Origin: Aquisalimonas sp.
Lineage (GTDB): Bacteria; Pseudomonadota; Gammaproteobacteria; Nitrococcales; Aquisalimonadaceae
Direction: 5' to 3'
NCBI GenBank assembly: GCA_007126095.1
Contig: SLBZ01000135.1
Span: 1-48,851 of the forward strand
Length of the DNA: 48,851 bases
The translations under genes and the position numbers were made by a program. Numbering within the stretch: position 1 is the first letter of the stretch; every line of letters starts with the position of its first letter. The notes below the pieces were generated by a model, which saw only the letters and a list, made by a program, of their open reading frames with translations, had not been told where the DNA came from and made no database searches. Below, piece after piece: positions 9,066 through 24,700 of this stretch.

Positions 9066-10249
9066 GCGTTCCCGTGCTCAATGCCGTCGCCACCGAGGCC
9101 CGCCGCGCCACCGCGCTGTGGCCGAACCTCGATCAGCGCCTGCTTCTGGCGCTCGCCGCGGCCGTGCTGCTGGGCATCGTGGCGGTGACGTCGGCATCCG
9201 TCTCCCTGGCGGAGAGCCAGTTCGGCTCGCCGTTCTACTACCTCAACCGGCAGCTGCTGTTCCTCGGCCTGACGCTGGCCGCCAGCTGGGTGGTGTTGCA
9301 GGTACCGGTACAGACCTGGTACCAGGCCAGCGGTCTGCTGCTCCTGCTGGCCATGCTGCTGCTGGTCCTGGTCCTGATTCCGGGGGTGGGGCGCGAAGTG
9401 AACGGTGCCACGCGCTGGATTCCGGTGGGCATCTTCCATCTGCAGGTCTCCGAGGTTGCCAAGTTCGGCGTGCTGTTCTACCTCGCGGCCTATCTGGTGC
9501 GTCGCGGCGACCGGGTGCGGGGCTCCATGCAGGGCTTTCTCATTCCCATCGTGCTGCTCGGCGCCAGCGGTCTGCTGCTGCTCATGCAGCCCGACTTCGG
9601 GGGGGCGCTGGTGCTCGGAGCCACAGGGCTGGGGCTGCTGTTTCTGGCCGGAGTCCCCCTGTGGCGTTTTCTGGTGCTGGCCTCCTGTGCGGGTGGCGCG
9701 GCCTGGATGCTGATCGTCACGTCCCCCTACCGGATCACCCGGCTCATGGCCTTCGTGGACCCCTGGGCCGATCCGTTCAACACCGGCTTCCAGCTGACCC
9801 AGTCGCTGATCGCCATCGGTCGCGGTGAGTGGTTCGGCGTGGGGTTGGGCGCAAGCGTGCAGAAGCTCTTCTATCTGCCGGAGGCGCACACAGATTTCGT
9901 CTTCGCAGTCCTGGCCGAGGAGCTTGGTCTGGTCGGCGTCGTGCTGGTGCTGGTGCTGTATTCCTGGATCGTCTGGCGGATTCTCGCCATTGGCGCTGCC
10001 GCTATCCGGGCCCACCAGCCCTTCGGCGGCTATCTCTGCTTCGCGGTTGGCTTCTGGCTTGGGCTGCAGAGCTTCATCAACATCGGCGTGAACATGGGGT
10101 TGCTCCCGACCAAGGGGCTGACGCTGCCGCTGATGAGCTACGGCGGCAGCAGTCTGCTCACCACCGGTGTCGCACTGGCCGTGGTTCTGCGGGTGGATTA
10201 CGAACGCCGTATGGCGGAACGGGCGCCGCGCCCGGGGAGGTCGTCATGA
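9062..10249 (+). CDS. ftsW: Septal peptidoglycan glycosyltransferase FtsW
   Basis: SEDS-family polytopic membrane protein that polymerises lipid II into septal glycan together with FtsI. The 395 residues carry about ten membrane segments. The loop ending PEAHTDFVFAVLAEELGL (about residues 280-297) contains the conserved region with the catalytic aspartate of SEDS proteins, and LPLMSYGGSSLL near residue 355 is the C-terminal family signature. ATG 9062 overlaps the murD stop (ATGA), which decides the start; the reading frame is open further upstream inside murD. Confidence 0.95.
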   Translation: MSVPVLNAVATEARRATALWPNLDQRLLLALAAAVLLGIVAVTSASVSLAESQFGSPFYYLNRQLLFLGLTLAASWVVLQVPVQTWYQASGLLLLLAMLLLVLVLIPGVGREVNGATRWIPVGIFHLQVSEVAKFGVLFYLAAYLVRRGDRVRGSMQGFLIPIVLLGASGLLLLMQPDFGGALVLGATGLGLLFLAGVPLWRFLVLASCAGGAAWMLIVTSPYRITRLMAFVDPWADPFNTGFQLTQSLIAIGRGEWFGVGLGASVQKLFYLPEAHTDFVFAVLAEELGLVGVVLVLVLYSWIVWRILAIGAAAIRAHQPFGGYLCFAVGFWLGLQSFINIGVNMGLLPTKGLTLPLMSYGGSSLLTTGVALAVVLRVDYERRMAERAPRPGRSS

Positions 10250-11331
10250 CCCGCGCTGTGGCGGAAACACCTGTGCTGATCATGGCCGGCGGTACCGGCG
10301 GACACGTCTTCCCGGCGCTTGCCGTCGCCGACGCCCTGCGCGCCCGCGGCGTGCCGGTGATCTGGCTCGGCACCCGTAAGGGGCTCGAGTCGCGGGTGGT
10401 GCCGGAAGCGGGCCTGGTGCTCGAGTGGCTGACGGTCCAGGGGCTTCGGGGCAACGGTGCCCTGGGCTGGGTGCTGGCGCCGGTGCGTGTGTTGCGTGCG
10501 GTGCTGCAGGCGGCGCGGGTTGTGCGCCGCCACCGGCCGCGCGCCGTGCTCGGCATGGGCGGCTATGTGGCTGGCCCCGGTGGGCTGGCGGCCTGGCTGC
10601 TGCGGTGCCCGCTGATCATTCACGAGCAGAACGCCGTGGCCGGGATGACCAACCGTCTTCTGGCGCGGCTCGCGCGCCGAGTGCTCGCCGGTTTTCCGGG
10701 CGCCTTTGCCGGTGATCGCGCCGAGGTCACCGGCAATCCGGTGCGCGGTGCCATCCTGCGACTGCCGCCACCGGAGGAGCGCCCGCAGGGACGTGAGCCC
10801 TGGCGGCTACTGGTGGTCGGCGGCAGCCTCGGCGCCAAGGTCCTCAACGAGGTGGTGCCGCAGGCGCTGGCCCTGATGCCGGAGTCGGAGCGGCCGGTGG
10901 TGGTGCATCAGGCCGGCGAGGTCACGGGCGAGCTTGCCCGCAGCGAATACGCAGGGCTTGGTGTCAGCGCCGAGGTGACGCCGTTCATCGCTGACATGGC
11001 GACTGCCTACGGGGAAGCGGATCTGGTGGTCTGCCGAGCCGGAGCGCTCACCGTCAGCGAGCTGTCCATCGCCGGCGTCGCTTCTGTACTCGTACCGCTG
11101 CCGCACGCGGTTGATGACCACCAGACCGCCAACGCAATGCAGCTGGCGGAGTGTGGTGCGGCCGAGCTGATGCCGCAGTCCGAACTTACGGCGGAGCGCC
11201 TGGCAGCGTTTTTCCGCTCCGTCGCGCAGGACCGTGCGCGACTCATCGACATGGGGCAGGCCGCGCGCGGGCTGGCCCGCCCGGATGCCGCTGAAACTGT
11301 GGCTGAACGGTGCCTGGAGGTAGCCCGATGA
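10246..11331 (+). CDS. murG: Lipid II synthase MurG (GlcNAc transferase)
   Basis: Peripheral membrane GT28 glycosyltransferase that adds GlcNAc to lipid I on the inner face of the cytoplasmic membrane. From ATG 10246 the product is 361 residues. [17 protein letters not shown] near residues 16-32 is the first glycine-rich loop, [14 protein letters not shown] near residue 125 is a family signature, and [16 protein letters not shown] near residue 190 is the second glycine-rich loop. The ATG overlaps the ftsW stop (ATGA). Confidence 0.96.
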   Translation: MTRAVAETPVLIMAGGTGGHVFPALAVADALRARGVPVIWLGTRKGLESRVVPEAGLVLEWLTVQGLRGNGALGWVLAPVRVLRAVLQAARVVRRHRPRAVLGMGGYVAGPGGLAAWLLRCPLIIHEQNAVAGMTNRLLARLARRVLAGFPGAFAGDRAEVTGNPVRGAILRLPPPEERPQGREPWRLLVVGGSLGAKVLNEVVPQALALMPESERPVVVHQAGEVTGELARSEYAGLGVSAEVTPFIADMATAYGEADLVVCRAGALTVSELSIAGVASVLVPLPHAVDDHQTANAMQLAECGAAELMPQSELTAERLAAFFRSVAQDRARLIDMGQAARGLARPDAAETVAERCLEVAR

Positions 11332-12778
11332 GCGATCATCGCCTTGAGCAGAGCTGGGATCACACCCGACCGGGCACCATGGGCCGGGTGCGGCGGATTC
11401 ATTTCGTCGGGGTCGGCGGCGCCGGAATGAGCGGCATCGCCGAGGTGCTGTGCAATCTCGGCTATGCCATCTCCGGCAGTGACCTGCGCGAGAACCCGGT
11501 GACCCGCCGTCTGGCGTCGCTGGGTGTTCACGTCACCATCGGCCATTCCGATGCCAACGTGGCGGATGCGGACGCCGTGGTCGTGTCCAGCGCTGTGGGC
11601 GCAGATAACCCGGAGCTGCAGGCTGCGCGTACCCGGCGCATTCCGGTCGTACCACGCGCGGAAATGCTCGCCGAGCTGATGCGGTTCCGTTACGGCGTGG
11701 CCGTCGCCGGCACCCACGGCAAGACGACCACCACCAGCCTGGTGGCCAGTGTGCTCGCCGAAGGCGGGCTGGATCCCACGTTCGTCATCGGCGGCCGGCT
11801 GACCAGCGCCGGTGCCAACGCGCGGCTGGGCGACAGTCAGTTCCTGGTGGCGGAGGCGGACGAGAGCGACGCGTCGTTCCTCTACCTCCAGCCCATGATT
11901 GCTGCGGTCACCAACATCGACGCGGATCATCTTGGCACTTACGGCGGTGACTTCCAGCGGCTGCGCCAGACGTTCCTGGAGTTTCTGCATCACATTCCGT
12001 TCTACGGTCTCGCCGTTCTGTGCCTGGATGACGACGAAGTCGCCGGTCTGCTGCCGGAGCTGACCCGCCCCGTGCGCACCTACGGCGTGGCCGAGGGGGC
12101 CGACCTGCAGGCGTTCGACATCGTCCAGGAGGGCGCGCGCACCTATTTCAGCGTGCGCCTCAACGGCGACCCGGAACCCCTGCGCATCGGGCTCAACCTG
12201 CCGGGGCGCCACAACGTGCTTAACGCCCTTGCAGCCATCGCCATTGCCGACGAGCTGGGCGTCGACCACGACGCCATCGTGCGAGCCCTGGGGGAGTTCC
12301 AGGGGATCGGCCGGCGGTTCCAGAGCTACGGCGAGCAGCCGCTGCCGCACGGCGGGGGGCACGCCCTGGTGGTGGACGACTACGGGCATCACCCCAGCGA
12401 GATCCGCGCCGTGCTCGAAGCGGTGCGCTCCGGCTGGCCGGAGCGCCGGCTCGTGGTCGCGTTCCAGCCGCACCGTTACAGCCGCACGCGCGACCTGTTC
12501 GACGATTTCTCCCGGGTGCTGGCCGGCGTCGACGCTCTGCTTGTCTCTGAAGTCCATGCGGCGGGGGAAGACCCCATCGCAGGGGCGGATGCCCGCGCCC
12601 TTTGCGCGGCCATCCGCGCCCGCGGCCAGGTCAACCCGGTTTTCGTGGAGTCGGTGGCGGAGCTGGTGGACACGCTGCCGGGGGTGCTCCGGGACGGCGA
12701 CATCCTGCTCACGCTCGGCGCCGGCAGTATCGGTGGCGCCGCAGCCATGCTTCAGGACCGACTCACGGGAGGTGAGGC

Positions 12779-12782
<4 letters not shown>
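11328..12782 (+). CDS. murC: UDP-N-acetylmuramate:L-alanine ligase MurC
   Basis: First of the Mur ligases; it attaches L-alanine to UDP-MurNAc. The 484-residue product has the UDP-binding [17 protein letters not shown] loop (about residues 25-41), the ATP loop [18 protein letters not shown] (about 126-143) and a C-terminal FQPHRYSRT motif near residue 380. ATG 11328 overlaps the murG stop, with GGAGG-like bases (ctggagg, 11314-11320) upstream. Confidence 0.96.
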
Positions 12783-15428
<2,646 letters not shown>

Positions 15429-15441
15429 CGAGAGGTAGAGC

Positions 15442-16680
15442 ATGTCGAAGAAGACGGAACAGAGTCTGCTGGTCGGCCTGGATATCGGAACGTCCAAGGT
15501 CGTCGCCATCGTGGGCGAGGTGGGCCCCAATGGCGAGGTGGAGATCAGCGGGATCGGTTCTCATCCTTCGCGTGGACTCAAGAAGGGCGTGGTGGTGAAC
15601 ATCGAGTCTACGGTGCAGTCGATCCAGCGCGCCGTGGAGGAAGCCGAGCTCATGGCCGGCTGCCAGATCCATTCCGTCTACGCAGGGATCGCCGGCAGCC
15701 ACGTGCGCAGCCTGAACTCGCACGGCATCGTCGCCATCCGTGACAAGGAAGTGGGTCAGGCCGACATGGAGCGCGTGATCGACGCAGCCCGGGCCGTGGC
15801 CATCCCGGCGGATCAGAAGATCCTGCATATCCTGCCCCAGGAGTTCGTCATCGACACCCAGGAGGGCATCCGCGAGCCCATCGGCATGTCCGGTGTCCGC
15901 CTGGAGGCCAAGGTCCACATGGTCACCGGCGCGGTCAGTGCGGCCCAGAATATCGTCAAGTGCATCCGCCGCTGCGGTCTTGAAGTGGATGACGTGATCC
16001 TGGAGCAGCTTGCGTCCAGCCACGCCGTGCTCACCGATGACGAGAAGGAGCTGGGTGTCTGCCTGGTGGACATCGGTGGCGGGACCACCGACATCGCCGT
16101 GTTCACGGAAGGGGCGATCCGTCACACCGCGGTCATCCCCATCGCCGGTGACCAGGTCACCAACGACATTGCGGTGGCCCTGCGTACGCCCACGCAGCAC
16201 GCCGAAGAAATCAAGGTGAAGTACGCCTGCGCCCTGTCCCAGCTGGCGGGCGCCGAGGAGACCATTGAAGTGCCGTCGGTGGGTGATCGCCCGGCCCGGC
16301 GGCTGTCGCGGCAGACCCTCGCCGAGGTGGTGGAGCCGCGTTACGAGGAACTCATGACACTGGTCCACCAGGAGCTGCGCCGCAGCGGCTTCGAGGACCT
16401 CATCGCCGCCGGCGTCGTGCTGACGGGCGGCAGTTCCAAAATGGAAGGGGCCATCGAACTGGCCGAGGAAGTGTTCCACATGCCGGTGCGCATCGGCATA
16501 CCGCAAAGCGTCACCGGGCTGTCGGACGTGGTCCGCAACCCGGTCTATTCCACCGGGGTCGGTCTGCTGACCTTCGGGGCCAACGGCCGCGGTCACAGCA
16601 CCGGGCCGGATTACGACACGTCGAATGGATACAACGCGCTCTGGGACCGCATGAAGAGCTGGTTCCAGGGCAACTTCTGA
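15442..16680 (+). CDS. ftsA: Cell division protein FtsA
   Basis: Actin-like ATPase that tethers FtsZ filaments to the cytoplasmic membrane. The 412 residues contain the phosphate-binding loops LVGLDIGTSKVVAIVGE (about 9-25) and VDIGGGTTDIAVF (about 206-218), plus GVVLTGGSSKMEG near residue 328. The C-terminal end (WDRMKSWFQGNF) is the amphipathic membrane-targeting helix. A GAGAGGTAGAG Shine-Dalgarno region precedes ATG 15442; the gap to ftsQ is 13 bases. Confidence 0.97.
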   Translation: MSKKTEQSLLVGLDIGTSKVVAIVGEVGPNGEVEISGIGSHPSRGLKKGVVVNIESTVQSIQRAVEEAELMAGCQIHSVYAGIAGSHVRSLNSHGIVAIRDKEVGQADMERVIDAARAVAIPADQKILHILPQEFVIDTQEGIREPIGMSGVRLEAKVHMVTGAVSAAQNIVKCIRRCGLEVDDVILEQLASSHAVLTDDEKELGVCLVDIGGGTTDIAVFTEGAIRHTAVIPIAGDQVTNDIAVALRTPTQHAEEIKVKYACALSQLAGAEETIEVPSVGDRPARRLSRQTLAEVVEPRYEELMTLVHQELRRSGFEDLIAAGVVLTGGSSKMEGAIELAEEVFHMPVRIGIPQSVTGLSDVVRNPVYSTGVGLLTFGANGRGHSTGPDYDTSNGYNALWDRMKSWFQGNF

Positions 16681-16744
16681 GTTTCGGGTCGGGTCTGCGA
16701 GCGGCAGCTGCCCTCGCAGGGCATTGTAAGAAGGAGGCATCGCC

Positions 16745-17881
16745 ATGTTTGAACTGATGGATTCGTTCAGCCAGAACGCAGTGATCAAGGTCATCGGGGT
16801 CGGTGGCGGCGGCGGCAACGCCGTGCAGCACATGGTTTCTGCAGACATCGAGGGCGTGGATTTCATCTGCGCCAACACGGACGCCCAGGCGCTGAAGAAC
16901 ACGTCCGCCAAGACGGTTCTGCAACTGGGCAGCTCCATTACCAAGGGGCTGGGCGCCGGTGCCCATCCGGAGGTGGGCCGGAACGCCGCGGCCGAGGACC
17001 GCGAGCGCATCGCCGAATCGCTGGAAGGCGCCGACATGGTGTTCATTACCGCCGGCATGGGCGGTGGCACCGGCACGGGCGCGGCGCCCGTGGTCGCCGA
17101 GATCGCCCGGGAGATGGGCATTCTCACCGTGGCGGTGGTCACCAAACCGTTCCCGTTCGAGGGTGGCAAGCGCCTGCGTGTGGCCGAGGAAGGGATCAAG
17201 GAGTTGGGTCGGACCGTGGACTCCCTGATAACCATTCCCAACGAGAAACTCCTCAGCGAGCTGGGTCGCAACCTGACGCTGCTGGACGCGTTCAAGGCGG
17301 CCAACGACGTTCTTCTGGGTGCCGTGCGCGGTATCGCGGAGCTGATCACCCGTCCTGGCCTGATCAACGTCGACTTTGCCGACGTTCGTACCGTCATGTC
17401 CGAGATGGGCATGGCCGTCATGGGCACCGGTGCCGCCTCCGGTGAGGGGCGTGCGCGGGAGGCCGCGGAACGGGCCATCGCCAGCCCGCTGCTCGAGGAC
17501 ATCAACCTCCACGGCGCCAACGGCATTCTCGTGAATGTCACCGCCGGTCTCGATCTTGGCATTGGTGAGTTCGACGAGGTTGGTCAGGCCGTGCGGGAGT
17601 TCGCTTCCGATGACGCCACCGTGGTGGTCGGCACGGTGATCGATCCGGAGCTGGAGAGCGAGTTGCGGGTGACGGTTGTCGCCACCGGCCTGGGTCAGCC
17701 CAAGACCGAGGACAAGGCCCCGCAGCTGCGTACGGTCAAGAAGCCGTCCGGCGAAGTGGATTACGACGAACTGGAGAAACCCACGGCGGCCAGGAAAAAG
17801 GCGGCCAACGACAAGTACGGCGATTCCGGGGATATGGACTATCTCGACATTCCGGCCTTCCTGCGACGGCAGGCGGATTGA
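16745..17881 (+). CDS. ftsZ: Cell division GTPase FtsZ
   Basis: Tubulin-like GTPase that polymerises into the Z-ring. The 378 residues have [14 protein letters not shown] (about 18-31), the tubulin signature [16 protein letters not shown] (about 105-120), the NxDFADV T7-loop region near residue 208, and the conserved C-terminal tail DIPAFLRRQ that binds FtsA and ZipA. A strong AAGGAGG Shine-Dalgarno lies just upstream. The 64-base gap from ftsA holds no evident promoter. No ftsZ paralogue is present in the window. Confidence 0.98.
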   Translation: MFELMDSFSQNAVIKVIGVGGGGGNAVQHMVSADIEGVDFICANTDAQALKNTSAKTVLQLGSSITKGLGAGAHPEVGRNAAAEDRERIAESLEGADMVFITAGMGGGTGTGAAPVVAEIAREMGILTVAVVTKPFPFEGGKRLRVAEEGIKELGRTVDSLITIPNEKLLSELGRNLTLLDAFKAANDVLLGAVRGIAELITRPGLINVDFADVRTVMSEMGMAVMGTGAASGEGRAREAAERAIASPLLEDINLHGANGILVNVTAGLDLGIGEFDEVGQAVREFASDDATVVVGTVIDPELESELRVTVVATGLGQPKTEDKAPQLRTVKKPSGEVDYDELEKPTAARKKAANDKYGDSGDMDYLDIPAFLRRQAD

Positions 17882-17904
17882 CAATGACGGTTCTGTGAAC
17901 TGGT

Positions 17905-17923
17905 CCGCGGGTCCTCCCCGCGG
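17905..17923 (+). terminator. Short hairpin after ftsZ, possible weak terminator
   Basis: Seven-base arms CCGCGGG (17905-17911) and CCCGCGG (17917-17923) pair around a 5-base loop, 24 bases past the ftsZ stop. There is no T-run after it, so it may attenuate or stabilise the ftsZ message rather than terminate. A possible -10 box TAAAAT (18004-18009) before lpxC has only a poor -35 partner. Confidence 0.35.
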
Positions 17924-18091
17924 CAGCGCGGTACCATTGCGGCCGTCACCGACCCGACGGCGCGCTATGTTGCACCGCAGTATGCAAGTTGCGTGCATTG
18001 CAGTAAAATGACGCGGCACTGATTCGGGGCGAGTTTGTCGAACGGCGATTAACACCCCCGTTTTGGGCCAGGCTAGGAGTTGATTGTGGCA

Positions 18092-19012
18092 ATGATCCGC
18101 CAACGCACCCTCAAAAACGTGATCCGCGCCACCGGCGTCGGTCTGCACACCGGGGAGAAGGTCTACCTGACGCTTCTGCCCGCGCAGGCGAATACCGGGA
18201 TCGTGTTCCGGCGCACGGATCTTGGCACCGAATGGGAAATCGGCGCGCACCCCGAGAATGTGGGCGACACGCTGCTCTCTACGTGCCTGGTCCGCGACGG
18301 CGTTCGCGTGGCAACGGTCGAACACCTGCTGTCCGCCCTGGCCGGGTTGGGCATCGACAACGTCATCGTCGAGCTGAGCAATGCGGAAGTCCCGATCATG
18401 GATGGCAGTGCCGGCCCGTTCGTGTTCCTGATTCAGTCCGCAGGTATCCAGGAGCAGGAGGCGCCCAAGAAGTTTGTGCGCGTCCGCAAGCCCGTAGTGG
18501 TTGAAGACGACGACAAATGGGTCCGTTTCGACCCGTTCGACGGCTTCAAGGTGGACTTCACCATCGAATTCAACCATCCGGTCTTTGATAGTGGTACCCA
18601 GCACGCATCCGTGGATTTCTCGGCTACCTCCTTCGTCAAGGAAATCTCACGGGCGCGCACATTCGGTTTCATGCGTGACATCGAGACGCTGCAAGCCAAT
18701 CGGCTGGCGCTGGGTGGCAGCCTGGACAACGCCATCGTGGTGGATGACTACCGCATCCTCAACGAAGACGGTCTGCGCTACCGCGACGAGTTCGTGAAGC
18801 ACAAGATTCTCGACGCGATCGGTGACCTGTATCAGCTCGGTCACAGCGTGATCGGGGCGTTCACCGGCTACAAGTCCGGGCATCACCTGAACAACATGCT
18901 GCTGCGAGCCCTGCTTGCCAACCAGGATGCGTGGGAATACGTCACCTTTGAGGGGGACGAGCCTGCACCGGTTTCGTTTGACCAGCCCTTGTCGGCCCCG
19001 GCGCCGGCGTGA
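18092..19012 (+). CDS. lpxC: UDP-3-O-acyl-N-acetylglucosamine deacetylase LpxC
   Basis: Zinc-dependent deacetylase, the committed step of lipid A synthesis in the cytoplasm. The 306 residues start [21 protein letters not shown], which matches the family N-terminus. The zinc-binding His region [16 protein letters not shown] (about 76-91) and the [16 protein letters not shown] segment (about 235-250) are conserved. The start is ATG 18092; GTG 18086 in frame has better spacing from AGGAG (18075-18079) and would add two residues. lpxC is separated from ftsZ by about 210 bases, so it may have its own promoter. Confidence 0.96.
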   Translation: MIRQRTLKNVIRATGVGLHTGEKVYLTLLPAQANTGIVFRRTDLGTEWEIGAHPENVGDTLLSTCLVRDGVRVATVEHLLSALAGLGIDNVIVELSNAEVPIMDGSAGPFVFLIQSAGIQEQEAPKKFVRVRKPVVVEDDDKWVRFDPFDGFKVDFTIEFNHPVFDSGTQHASVDFSATSFVKEISRARTFGFMRDIETLQANRLALGGSLDNAIVVDDYRILNEDGLRYRDEFVKHKILDAIGDLYQLGHSVIGAFTGYKSGHHLNNMLLRALLANQDAWEYVTFEGDEPAPVSFDQPLSAPAPA

Positions 19013-19044
19013 CCTGGGAGCTGAAGCCGGCCGCGGGCTGACCG

Positions 19045-19506
19045 CTAGTCCTGTTCGCGACCTCCCGGAGCGCGGGACGCCAGTTTCGCCAGTGCGTCCG
19101 CAAGCCGGGGGTCGGTGGCGTGTCGGGCGGCTGCGTCAATCGTGCGGCCGGCTGATGTGGACAGGGTTTTCGGCGTGGTGACGTCCGGGCGGCGCGGCAG
19201 ATTGCCGATCCGGATGGTCACCTGCTGTGGCCGGATCCCGGCCTGGTCCATCACCACCTCCTGCAGACGAGGTGCCAGATACCGTAACCGGTGCCGCCAC
19301 TCAGGGCTATCCGCCACGAGGACCAGGGCGTCGCGGCCGATCCGGGCGAGCCGCACGTGGCCCCTGGCCTGTGGCGGCAACTCTCGAAGCAGGCGTGTCT
19401 CCCACTGCCGCAGTTGTGCGGCGCGTGCGTACAGCCCGGCGGCAGGACCGCGTGTCTCCTTGAATGCCCCGGACAGGGGTTTCGGGCCCTTGCCTTTCGT
19501 TGCCAT
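19045..19506 (-). CDS. dciA: DciA-like (DUF721) protein, probable replicative helicase loader
   Basis: 153-residue basic protein of the DUF721 family. The central part (about residues 35-85) has the family pattern: W, then RELPPQARGHVRLARIG, then LVLVADSPEWRHRLRYLAP, which forms a small KH-like domain. DciA is the widespread loader or partner of the DnaB helicase in bacteria without DnaC. The gene lies between lpxC and secA, as the DUF721 gene does in Pseudomonas. It converges with lpxC over 32 bases and diverges from secA. The C-terminal third is low in conserved features and probably flexible. Confidence 0.85.
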   Translation of the reverse strand: MATKGKGPKPLSGAFKETRGPAAGLYARAAQLRQWETRLLRELPPQARGHVRLARIGRDALVLVADSPEWRHRLRYLAPRLQEVVMDQAGIRPQQVTIRIGNLPRRPDVTTPKTLSTSAGRTIDAAARHATDPRLADALAKLASRAPGGREQD

Positions 19507-19531
19507 GCGTCAATCCCCCGCAACCCATCGC

Positions 19532-19560
19532 CTGCAGTTTACCCGCCGATCAGGTATGAT
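19532..19560 (+). promoter_or_regulatory. Possible secA promoter
   Basis: A good -10 box TATGAT (19555-19560) has a weak -35 candidate CTGCAG 17 bases upstream, in the dciA-secA divergent region. The implied secA leader is about 170 bases. It contains no stall peptide that I can recognise as SecM. Confidence 0.4.
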
Positions 19561-19737
19561 GATCCATTTACCGGCCGCGCCCTGCAGCGGTGATTGTCAT
19601 CATGGCTTCCATGGTGCCAGACGCAAGCAGCGCGGGGCGATCGGCGGATGGAACCAGGCCCCGGTCGAGGGCGTCGGAAATGCGTTCTGCAGTGGTGCGC
19701 TCGCGCCGCTGCCCACATCGTCATCGAGAAGGTCTCT

Positions 19738-22476
<2,739 letters not shown>

Positions 22477-22488
22477 GGAGCCTGTAAC

Positions 22489-23703
22489 GTGGCGGTCGGA
22501 CTCCCCCTGCAACCTGCGATAGCCCCGGTCCCCGGCGTTCGTCTTGGCGTGGCCGCGGCCGGCATCAAGAAGCCGGGCCGCCCTGATCTGGTGCTTATGG
22601 CACTGGACCCGGGCTCCAGGGCGAGTGCCGTGTTCACCCGAAACCGGTTCTGTGCGGCGCCCGTGCACGTGGCGCGTCGCCACCTGGGGGCGGCCGAGCC
22701 CCGTTTTCTGCTCATCAATACCGGCAACGCCAACGCCGGGACCGGCGAGGCCGGCATGGCCGCGGCACTGTCGTCCTGCGAGGCGGTGGCCCGGCACATG
22801 GACGTGGCCGACGCCTCTGTGCTGCCGTTCTCCACCGGCGTCATTGGTGAGCCATTGCCGGTGGACCGTATCATCAATGCCATTCCCGAGGCCGCCACGG
22901 CGCTGCAGAGCGATGGCTGGCTCGCCGCGGCGGCCGGCATTCTCACCACCGATACCGTGCCCAAGGGCGCGTCGCGGCGGGTGGCCCTGAGCGGTGGTGA
23001 GGTCACCATCAGCGGCATGTCCAAGGGGGCGGGAATGATCCGCCCCGACATGGCCACCATGCTTGCGTTCATCGCCACGGACGCCGACCTGACCCAGGCC
23101 CAGCTGGATGACGTCCTGCGCCACGCCGTGGGCACCAGCTTCAACCGCATCACCGTAGACGGTGACACGTCCACCAATGATGCCTGTGTCCTGATCGGTA
23201 CCGGCGCCAGCGGCATCGCGCCGGCGGCTGGCAGCGATGACCTGGAGCGCCTGCAGCAGGCCCTGGTGTCGCTGTGCCAGGAACTGGCGCAGGCCATCGT
23301 GCGGGACGGTGAGGGCGCGACCCGCTTCATCACCATTGACGTGAGCGGTGCATGCAATGAGGCGGAGGCGGAGGCCGTTGCCTTCACCATTGCCCAGTCG
23401 CCGCTGGTGAAGACGGCGTTCTTCGCGGGCGATCCCAACTGGGGCCGAATCCTGGCCGCCATTGGCCGCGCGGGCGTGGACGATATGGACGTGGATCGTG
23501 TGGCCATCTGGCTGGACGACCTGTGTATTGCGGCCCACGGCGGCCGTTCCCCCGATTACAGCGAGCCCGCCGCGGCGGAACGCATGAGCCGGGAGGAGAT
23601 CACCATTCATGTCGCGCTCGGACGTGGTGACGCCGGGGCGGTGGTCTGGACCTGTGACTTTTCCTATGAATACGTGCGTATCAACGCCGAATACCGCACC
23701 TGA
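22489..23703 (+). CDS. argJ: Glutamate N-acetyltransferase / ornithine acetyltransferase ArgJ
   Basis: Arginine biosynthesis enzyme that recycles the acetyl group from N-acetylornithine to glutamate. The 404-residue precursor has the autoprocessing site in GMIRPDMATML near residue 184, where cleavage before Thr creates the catalytic N-terminal threonine. It also has the FNRITVDGDTSTNDA motif (about 215-229). The GTG start lies eight bases after a TGAGGAG Shine-Dalgarno and 12 bases past secA. Whether it is mono- or bifunctional cannot be read from sequence. Confidence 0.95.
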   Translation: MAVGLPLQPAIAPVPGVRLGVAAAGIKKPGRPDLVLMALDPGSRASAVFTRNRFCAAPVHVARRHLGAAEPRFLLINTGNANAGTGEAGMAAALSSCEAVARHMDVADASVLPFSTGVIGEPLPVDRIINAIPEAATALQSDGWLAAAAGILTTDTVPKGASRRVALSGGEVTISGMSKGAGMIRPDMATMLAFIATDADLTQAQLDDVLRHAVGTSFNRITVDGDTSTNDACVLIGTGASGIAPAAGSDDLERLQQALVSLCQELAQAIVRDGEGATRFITIDVSGACNEAEAEAVAFTIAQSPLVKTAFFAGDPNWGRILAAIGRAGVDDMDVDRVAIWLDDLCIAAHGGRSPDYSEPAAAERMSREEITIHVALGRGDAGAVVWTCDFSYEYVRINAEYRT

Positions 23704-23717
23704 CCGCGCCTCCGCTC

Positions 23718-24680
23718 ATGGGCCGCAATGACTCCGCGCAGACCCACGTGGCCGTGGGCGTGATCCGCCTGCCCGATGGGCGTGTGCTCATCGCACGCCG
23801 GGCCGAAGACAGCCATCAGGGGGGGCGCTGGGAGTTTCCCGGTGGCAAGGTTGAAGCGGGTGAAACCGTTCGCGACGCCCTTGCCCGGGAACTGCACGAG
23901 GAGCTGGGTATCCAGCCTCTGGAGGTGCGGCCATTGATTCGCGTGCCGTGGCAGTATGCCGACAAGTCGGTGCTACTGGACACGTGGGAAGTGCGGCGCT
24001 TCGCCGGGACGCCGTCCGGCCGTGAAGGCCAACCGCTGCGGTGGGTGCCGCCGCGGGAGCTGAACCGCTACCGGTTTCCCGCCGCTAACGGCCCGATCAC
24101 CACGGCTGCGTCGCTGCCGGAGACATATCTCATTACGCCGGATCTTGCCGACGGCGAGCGCAGCAGCGCTTTTCTCGAGCGGTTGCGGCGCCACATGGCG
24201 GCCGGCGCGGGTCTGATCCAGCTCCGTCTCCCCGGCGCCTCGGCAACGGTCTGGCGCCGGGTTGCAGGTGAATCGGCCCTGATGGCAAGAGAGCAGGGGG
24301 TGCAGTTGCTGCTCAACGGGGATGTGGCGCTCGCGCGGGAGCTGAAAACGGGCGTTCATCTGCCCGCAGCCATGCTGCATGAACTGGACCGGCGGCCGCT
24401 GGCCTCCTCGTCGCTGGTGGCAGCGTCCTGTCACGACGCCAATGAACTGGCCCGGGCCGTGTCCTTGGGCGCTGATTTCGCGGTTCTCGGGCCCGTGCGC
24501 CCCACGGCAAGCCACCCGGATGCGACCCCGCTTGGTGAAGCCCGGTTTCAGGAGCTGGTTGCCGACGTGCCGATTCCCGTGTACGCCCTGGGCGGGTTGG
24601 GCGCCGATGATCTGGCGCAACTGCACGCCTGCCGCGCACAGGGTGTCGCGGCGATCCGGGGGTTGTGGCGGGTGGACTGA
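23718..24680 (+). CDS. MutT-like Nudix hydrolase fused to a degenerate thiamine-phosphate-synthase-like domain
   Basis: The N-terminal domain (about 1-130) carries a complete Nudix box, GGKVEAGETVRDALARELHE followed by ELGI (about 42-65), so hydrolysis of oxidised dGTP, as by MutT, is likely. The C-terminal half (about 135-320) resembles the ThiE TIM barrel: GLIQLRLPGA, LLLNGDVALARELK, GVHLPAAML, VLGPVRPTASHPDATPLG and ALGGLG. Several ThiE catalytic residues are replaced (no HLGQ.D, no final T.TK lysine), so thiamine phosphate synthesis is doubtful. The same two-domain layout is known in Pseudomonas next to secA and argJ. ATG 23718 is 14 bases after argJ. Confidence 0.9.
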   Translation: MGRNDSAQTHVAVGVIRLPDGRVLIARRAEDSHQGGRWEFPGGKVEAGETVRDALARELHEELGIQPLEVRPLIRVPWQYADKSVLLDTWEVRRFAGTPSGREGQPLRWVPPRELNRYRFPAANGPITTAASLPETYLITPDLADGERSSAFLERLRRHMAAGAGLIQLRLPGASATVWRRVAGESALMAREQGVQLLLNGDVALARELKTGVHLPAAMLHELDRRPLASSSLVAASCHDANELARAVSLGADFAVLGPVRPTASHPDATPLGEARFQELVADVPIPVYALGGLGADDLAQLHACRAQGVAAIRGLWRVD

Positions 24681-24700
24681 GCCGGCCCCGCCGCATGGGA

